Source of the DNA: JAIESQ01 sp964495375
Lineage (GTDB): Bacteria; Planctomycetota; Planctomycetia; Pirellulales; JAEUIK01
NCBI GenBank assembly: GCA_964495375.1
Contig: CAZBWM010000003.1
Span: 121,632 to 185,631 of the forward strand
DNA length: 64,000 nucleotides
Direction: 5' to 3'
The notes under the pieces are model-generated. The model worked only from the letters and a program-made list of their open reading frames with translations, made no database searches and was not told the origin of the DNA. Positions 60,315 to 64,000 of this stretch are shown here, one piece after another (position 1 is the first letter of the stretch; each line of letters opens with the position of its first letter). A program made the translations under genes and the position numbers.

Positions 60315-61640
60315 TTAGCAGCACCTCTTGGCGCGGCAGTGGCGTTTCGCCCCGCCGACAACGAGTAACATGGTCAAGCCGCCCAGCCCGAGGAGCACCG
60401 CGCTCGACGGTTCGGGCACCGCGGTGACAACAGGCAAGCTCGCGGCTGCCAGCGGCGCATTCTTGCCGAAGTTGTTCTGCAACAAGGCAAAATCGGAGAT
60501 CGTCACCTTGCTGTCGCCGTTGAAGTCACCGCTGCTCCAACCGGTGAGCCCAACTTTGAGATTCGACACCGTGGCGCCAAAGTTGTTCTGTAGCGCGGCG
60601 AAATCCGAGATGGAGACGCTGCCGTCGAGATTGGCGTCTCCCGCCAAGATCGAACTGAACCAGGCCCGCAGCGGGCTCAGATCCTGGACGTCGGTGTAGT
60701 TGTTCCACTGGTTGGGCTGCGCGTAGGTGCTCGACGAGCCGTCCTTGTAAACCGCGGCAGTGAGGCCCTGATACTGAGCCAGCGTTCCGCCGGAAGTGAA
60801 GGCTTCGACCTTGATCAGCTCGGCCGAATTCACTCCGCCTCCGGTCCAACCGGGGACGGCTTCGCCGATCGGCCCTTGGATGACGTTGTTCGACGCATCC
60901 TTGATGGTGAACTGCCAATTGTCGTTGTTGATGGCGAATAGACCGGCGGCAGTATCAACGCCAACGGTTGAAGTCACTCCTTCGTCGGTGACCGAGCCGG
61001 TGAAACTGAAGTACTGGAACTGGTTTCCAGGGGTCTTTTGGCCGGCATAGACATTGATGTTCCAGTCCGGGCCGCCAATCGCAACGGGGTTCCACACGGT
61101 GCTGGTGGCGAAGTTCAGCTTGGTATCGGTGCCGGCGTTGTAGCTGTCGCCGGCTTGCAGACCGAAGCCATTGATGCCCCCTTCGCGCTGCATGCCACCG
61201 CCGCCAGCCACGGGATCGCCGTCGGGGTTCCCGGAGTCGAAGTCGGGCGTGTTGGTTAGATACCAGGCTTCCTTCCACTCGTTGACGGTGACCATGGCTC
61301 CCTGCGGCACGCCCGACCAGAGCGCGTCGTTGCTGAACGTGATCGTGCCATTGCCATAGTTCAGGCCGTCCTGTTTGTCGTACGACCACTCAATTTTCCA
61401 CCCGCGCACATCCAGGCTTTTCTTGCCGGCGTCCGAGCGTCCGATCAAGAGCTCGAACCAGTTTTGGCCGTTCCCCTGCACGCGGCCGAGGACGGGATCA
61501 AACCGCCCGCCGCCGAGATAATTGCCACCGCTGACGGCGTTGGCTTCGTTCATGATCACCGCATTCGGTGCCGCGGCCCAAGCCGCGGACGCCCCCCACG
61601 CGATGCTCAGAGAGAGAGCAAGAAGTAACTTTCGAGACAT
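60315..61640 (-). CDS. PEP-CTERM protein with lamin-tail-like and dockerin repeats
   Basis: 441 residues. Signal peptide LLLALSLSIAWGASAAWA; then a segment NAVIMNEANAVSGG ... NWFELLIG ... LDVRGWKI that looks like a lamin-tail domain (LTD). Two dockerin-type repeats follow near residues 345-410: GDANLDGSVSISDFAALQNN and GDFNGDSKVTISDFALLQNN, each a Ca-binding D-x-N-x-D-x loop. The C-terminus has VPEPSSAVLLGLGGLTMLLV and a basic Cys-rich tail. Surface-exposed. Dockerins normally bind cohesins, but here they probably serve Ca-dependent structure. Start ATG ending at 61640. Confidence 0.85.
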   Translation of the reverse strand: MSRKLLLALSLSIAWGASAAWAAAPNAVIMNEANAVSGGNYLGGGRFDPVLGRVQGNGQNWFELLIGRSDAGKKSLDVRGWKIEWSYDKQDGLNYGNGTITFSNDALWSGVPQGAMVTVNEWKEAWYLTNTPDFDSGNPDGDPVAGGGGMQREGGINGFGLQAGDSYNAGTDTKLNFATSTVWNPVAIGGPDWNINVYAGQKTPGNQFQYFSFTGSVTDEGVTSTVGVDTAAGLFAINNDNWQFTIKDASNNVIQGPIGEAVPGWTGGGVNSAELIKVEAFTSGGTLAQYQGLTAAVYKDGSSSTYAQPNQWNNYTDVQDLSPLRAWFSSILAGDANLDGSVSISDFAALQNNFGATVSNLKVGLTGWSSGDFNGDSKVTISDFALLQNNFGKNAPLAAASLPVVTAVPEPSSAVLLGLGGLTMLLVVGGAKRHCRAKRCC

Positions 61641-61691
61641 TATGCTTTCGCCTTTCGATTTACTTTGGTGCATTGACTTGGTAACTCCGGA

Positions 61692-62528
61692 CTACACGCG
61701 GGCCATGCGGCGACGCCACACGGCAGCCACCACCCCTACGGCGCCGAAGAGCGCCAGTGCGATGCTCGATGGCTCAGGTACCGCGTTGGCCTGGAATGAC
61801 AGGTTGTCGATGGCTAAGCCGTCGTCCTGGCCGCTTTGGTCCTGAGCGGACCAGCGCAGCACCAGCGTCTCGCCCGGGGCCCAATTCAACCCGGTCACCG
61901 TGGCGCTGATGGCCGATTGATTCGCCTTGGAGTTGCCGTCCAGGGCGACGTCGGTCGGCGCGGCCTGCGTGTTGGGAGCCGTGAATGTGAGCGGCGCATA
62001 GTTCGTCAGCGCTCCGGCAATGTCGGCAGCTTCACCATAGGAAAAGGCCAGCGTGTTGGGAGCAGGCACGTTGCCGCGGCGCCATTGTTCGCCCGTGTAC
62101 GACAGCGTGAACTGCGTCAGGACGTTGGCGGTGTTGTTCTGCAAAACTAGTCCAAAGAACGGAATTTGGTTGCTGGTTGCCAGCCCGCCCAAAGCACGAT
62201 CCGACGAACCCGTCGACCCATAGCTGACGAGGCCGCGACCCGTCGAGCCGCTGCCGCTCCCATTGTCTGCCCGATATTCCGTGTTCGTGCCTGAGGAGAG
62301 CGGCGTGATGGCGCCTTGCCAACCGGTTAGGCCGGTCGCTCCAGTCCAACCGGGGACCAAGTCGTTGGGCCCTTTGCCGGGAAGCGTGCCGGTGCCCGTC
62401 GAGGGCAAGGTGTCGAAGTTTTTACTGTAGGTGCCGCCGGTGTAGCTCAGCGGAGCGGCCGACGCCGCGGACGCGATTGCCAGGCTGACAACGAGTCCAA
62501 CAAACATACTGGTACCGATGTATCTCAC
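61692..62528 (-). CDS. PEP-CTERM protein (278 aa), GTG start
   Basis: 278 residues. The start is a GTG ending at 62528 with AAAGGAA 8 nt upstream, giving RYIGTSMFVGLVVSLAIA, a normal signal peptide with a basic n-region; the ATG seven codons later lacks a ribosome site. The body is Thr/Ser/Gly-rich with jelly-roll-like beta segments (FGLVLQNNTANVLTQFTLSY, VTGLNWAPGETLVLRWSA, DGLAIDNLSFQANAV). The sorting signal is VPEPSSIALALFGAVGVVAA plus WRRRMARV. The type of domain fits the extracellular PEP-CTERM proteins that bind or sit in the polysaccharide layer. Confidence 0.85.
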   Translation of the reverse strand: MRYIGTSMFVGLVVSLAIASAASAAPLSYTGGTYSKNFDTLPSTGTGTLPGKGPNDLVPGWTGATGLTGWQGAITPLSSGTNTEYRADNGSGSGSTGRGLVSYGSTGSSDRALGGLATSNQIPFFGLVLQNNTANVLTQFTLSYTGEQWRRGNVPAPNTLAFSYGEAADIAGALTNYAPLTFTAPNTQAAPTDVALDGNSKANQSAISATVTGLNWAPGETLVLRWSAQDQSGQDDGLAIDNLSFQANAVPEPSSIALALFGAVGVVAAVWRRRMARV

Positions 62529-63084
62529 TAGACGTTCCTTTTGTAAGCAGAAAACAAGAACTGAAAACAACCAGAGCGAACATCCCCTGCAAACGCGGGC
62601 TCGAGCTGCCGCGAGTTGGCGGGAACCTAGCGGTTGTTTGCTTGCATTCGATGAAGGCTGCGAGAAAAGTTTGATTTGGTTGCCGGCGCTCGGCGCGCCA
62701 CTCATCGTGCAGCCGCGACGATGCCCGCACGCAGCCGTGCGAGCGCAGGACGGCGCTTGGCAGTTGAACCAAGTTGCGCTCGATCCTTGATACACGGCGC
62801 AGCTTCCCCCCTTTCGCCGCGCGCATGCTTGGCGCGGCGAGAACTCATGCAACGGAAACAACACTCCAGAATCGATCAAGGCCAAGTCTGGCCCACGATC
62901 TCGCGACAGGCATTAGCGCGTGTCGGTTCGCCCAGCAGACGGGCGAGCGAGTGTCATTAGCGACTCCTTGCTTTGGCCGACGGTGCGACCAGGCACTCAT
63001 TCAGATAGATCAATGTGCCGCATGATAGCAACGCGTGTTAGCGTTGCGTGAAGGCTGCGCGAAAGCCGCGCTAGACTTTGATGA
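62529..63084. other. Intergenic region with a small hairpin
   Basis: 556 bases with no strongly supported gene. A 7-bp hairpin, GCAACGC/GCGTTGC with a 6-nt loop, lies at 63028-63047. The GTG-started PEP-CTERM promoter should be in the left part. Frames in both directions are Arg-rich and lack ribosome sites. Confidence 0.5.
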
Positions 63085-63354
63085 ATGCCCAGTGCATTGA
63101 ACCGATCCAGGCAATTGATCGAAGCGCGCGCGGTGATCGATTGCGAGAGTTGCGGAGACACTGATCTCGAATGCACGGCGCGACGGTGGCTCTGCCATGC
63201 AGAACAGAGCGACCAACCACGCGCAAACCTGCTGCGCGAAGCGCTCCGTTGCCTCACCAAGGAGATTGAGTCCGACGTGCTGGTCGCGTTCGTCACGCGC
63301 GCCGGCATTAGCGACGGCGCTCTGGAGCGACTAGGCCACTTGGGTCGCGAGTGA
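63085..63354 (+). CDS. Possible small Cys-containing protein (89 aa)
   Basis: 89 residues starting MPSALNRSRQLIEARAVIDC, with a CxxC (CESCGD) and three further Cys (LECTA, WLCHAE, LRCLT) that could bind a metal. There is no signal peptide. The ribosome site is not clear. Codon use is compatible with the region. It is accepted at low confidence because of the even amino-acid composition and good helical segments (NLLREALRCLTKEI); it could also be a chance frame. Confidence 0.4.
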   Translation: MPSALNRSRQLIEARAVIDCESCGDTDLECTARRWLCHAEQSDQPRANLLREALRCLTKEIESDVLVAFVTRAGISDGALERLGHLGRE

Positions 63355-63451
63355 GCCGACGCGCTGTTACACTGTCCGGCTCGAAGTTGAGCCGCATGAC
63401 GTGGCCCGCCAGGGTGGTGGCTCGCGCGTGGTTCCCCCTCGTGAGCCGGCC

Positions 63452-64000
63452 ATGAGCGATTCGCACGCCGAACTGCCCGCCTCTCCTTCCAGCTATGTGC
63501 CGACCGGTCACGGTGATCCCCCCTCGGCTCATAGCGGCGAACCACGCCGCGCCGGCTGGCCTCTGCATACCAAGATCGTCGTTGGACTATTGATCGGCGC
63601 CGTGCTCGGCCTGGCCGCCAACGTGCTCTATTCGCGCAACGAGGTTCCGGTGCTGGGTCACCGGTTCCTGCCGACGTTTGACGCCAAGGTCGACGCGGAT
63701 GGCAATGGTGTCGACGACCGCCTCGACTCGGCCGCCATCAACGTCGCCGATCCGTTGGGCCGCGTCTTCCTGCGCTTGGTGCTGATGGTCGTCGTGCCGC
63801 TTGTTTTCTCGGCGCTGTCGCTGGGCGTGCTCGAATTGGGGGACGTGCGGCGTCTCGGCCGCATCGGCCTGCGCACCTTGGCCCTCACGCTGCTCTTGTC
63901 GCTCACGGCCGTCACGATTGGCATCACGCTGGTGAATGTCATTGAACCAGGCACTGGGCTCTCGGCCGAGCAGCGCAACACGCTCGCAAAGCAATACGCG
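63452..64000 (+). CDS. Dicarboxylate/amino acid:cation symporter (DAACS), 5' part
   Basis: 183 codons from the ATG at 63452, open to the right edge. A 36-residue polar N-terminus is followed by TKIVVGLLIGAVLGLAANVL (first membrane helix), then an unusual insert, then DPLGRVFLRLVLMVVVPLVF, which is the signature second helix region of GltP/DctA proteins, then LGDVRRLGRIGLRTLALTL. It should import C4-dicarboxylates or acidic amino acids with Na+ or H+. The insert includes DADGNGVDDRLDS, a thrombospondin-type-3-like Ca-binding pattern, in the loop after the first helix. The C-terminal half, with substrate-binding hairpins, is outside the window. Confidence 0.85.
   Translation, partial: MSDSHAELPASPSSYVPTGHGDPPSAHSGEPRRAGWPLHTKIVVGLLIGAVLGLAANVLYSRNEVPVLGHRFLPTFDAKVDADGNGVDDRLDSAAINVADPLGRVFLRLVLMVVVPLVFSALSLGVLELGDVRRLGRIGLRTLALTLLLSLTAVTIGITLVNVIEPGTGLSAEQRNTLAKQYA

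Overview
The window is high-GC (by eye in the mid-60s percent), densely coded, and carries the markers of a planctomycete of the Pirellulales type. These markers are two Tat-exported DUF1501 proteins, a DUF1559 pseudopilin with an H-X9-DG signature, five PEP-CTERM proteins, an extracellular sulfatase next to a sialidase-like protein, a Tat-exported Gfo/Idh/MocA oxidoreductase, a quinoprotein-like beta-propeller, and small families seen mainly in planctomycetes (DUF6666-like, DUF6677-like). Most of it looks like ordinary chromosome. No rRNA, tRNA, CRISPR array, prophage or defence island was seen.

Layout. 1-3.6 kb: a truncated DUF6666-like exported protein, an HD-GYP protein, a small secreted peptide and a thioredoxin. 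3.7-8.7 kb: a carbohydrate-scavenging locus with SSS symporter, SDR dehydrogenase and Asp-box sialidase-like protein, divergent from a sulfatase. 9.2-13.4 kb: a penicillin/AHL acylase and mnmA. 14-17.3 kb: tandem duplicated B12-binding radical SAM genes. 17.4-24.1 kb: GDPD phosphodiesterase, an antiporter-RCK-CBS-EIIA fusion, glgX and a beta-carbonic-anhydrase-like protein. 24.5-29 kb: a PEP-CTERM alpha/beta hydrolase, a sphingosine-1-phosphate-lyase-like PLP enzyme and an FGGY kinase. 29.2-32.5 kb: queC, speA and two small genes. 32.6-33.6 kb: a REP-associated tyrosine transposase framed by repeats, one copy of which truncates a DUF433 gene. 33.6-38 kb: a PadR/HAAS membrane pair, a DUF4405-like protein, and a kdsA-lipoprotein pair with overlapping stop and start. 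38.4-40.8 kb: a candidate sigma-54-driven structured RNA, two small genes and an AAA ATPase. 41-49.4 kb: an esterase, DUF1501, hemL, rsmG, Gfo/Idh/MocA and an M20 peptidase. 49.4-58.3 kb: HEAT-like, beta-propeller and VWA proteins, a PEP-CTERM protein, small membrane proteins, a lipoprotein and the second DUF1501. 58.4-62.5 kb: DUF1559 plus three PEP-CTERM proteins. The right edge holds the start of a DAACS symporter.

How the genes work together. The sialidase-like protein, sulfatase, SSS transporter and SDR form a plausible unit for stripping and importing sulfated glycans. Several operons are supported by overlaps or very short gaps: kdsA/lipoprotein (4-nt overlap), padR/HAAS membrane protein (23 nt), speA/DUF2442/small protein (9 and 2 nt), FGGY kinase/PLP lyase (45 nt).

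Most unusual signals: (i) a -24/-12 sigma-54 promoter match just upstream of a multi-hairpin segment ending in a 13-bp stem and T8, with no plus-strand gene (38421-38594); (ii) the RAYT unit with two 111-bp direct repeats and an inverted copy, sitting in a DUF433 gene; (iii) a MITE-like repeat that supplies the start codon and signal-peptide n-region of an exported protein (50434-50569); (iv) the KefB-type antiporter fused to a PTS EIIA domain; (v) the S1P-lyase-like enzyme; (vi) the tandem radical SAM duplication. Functions are read from motifs and family resemblance by eye; no database search was possible.
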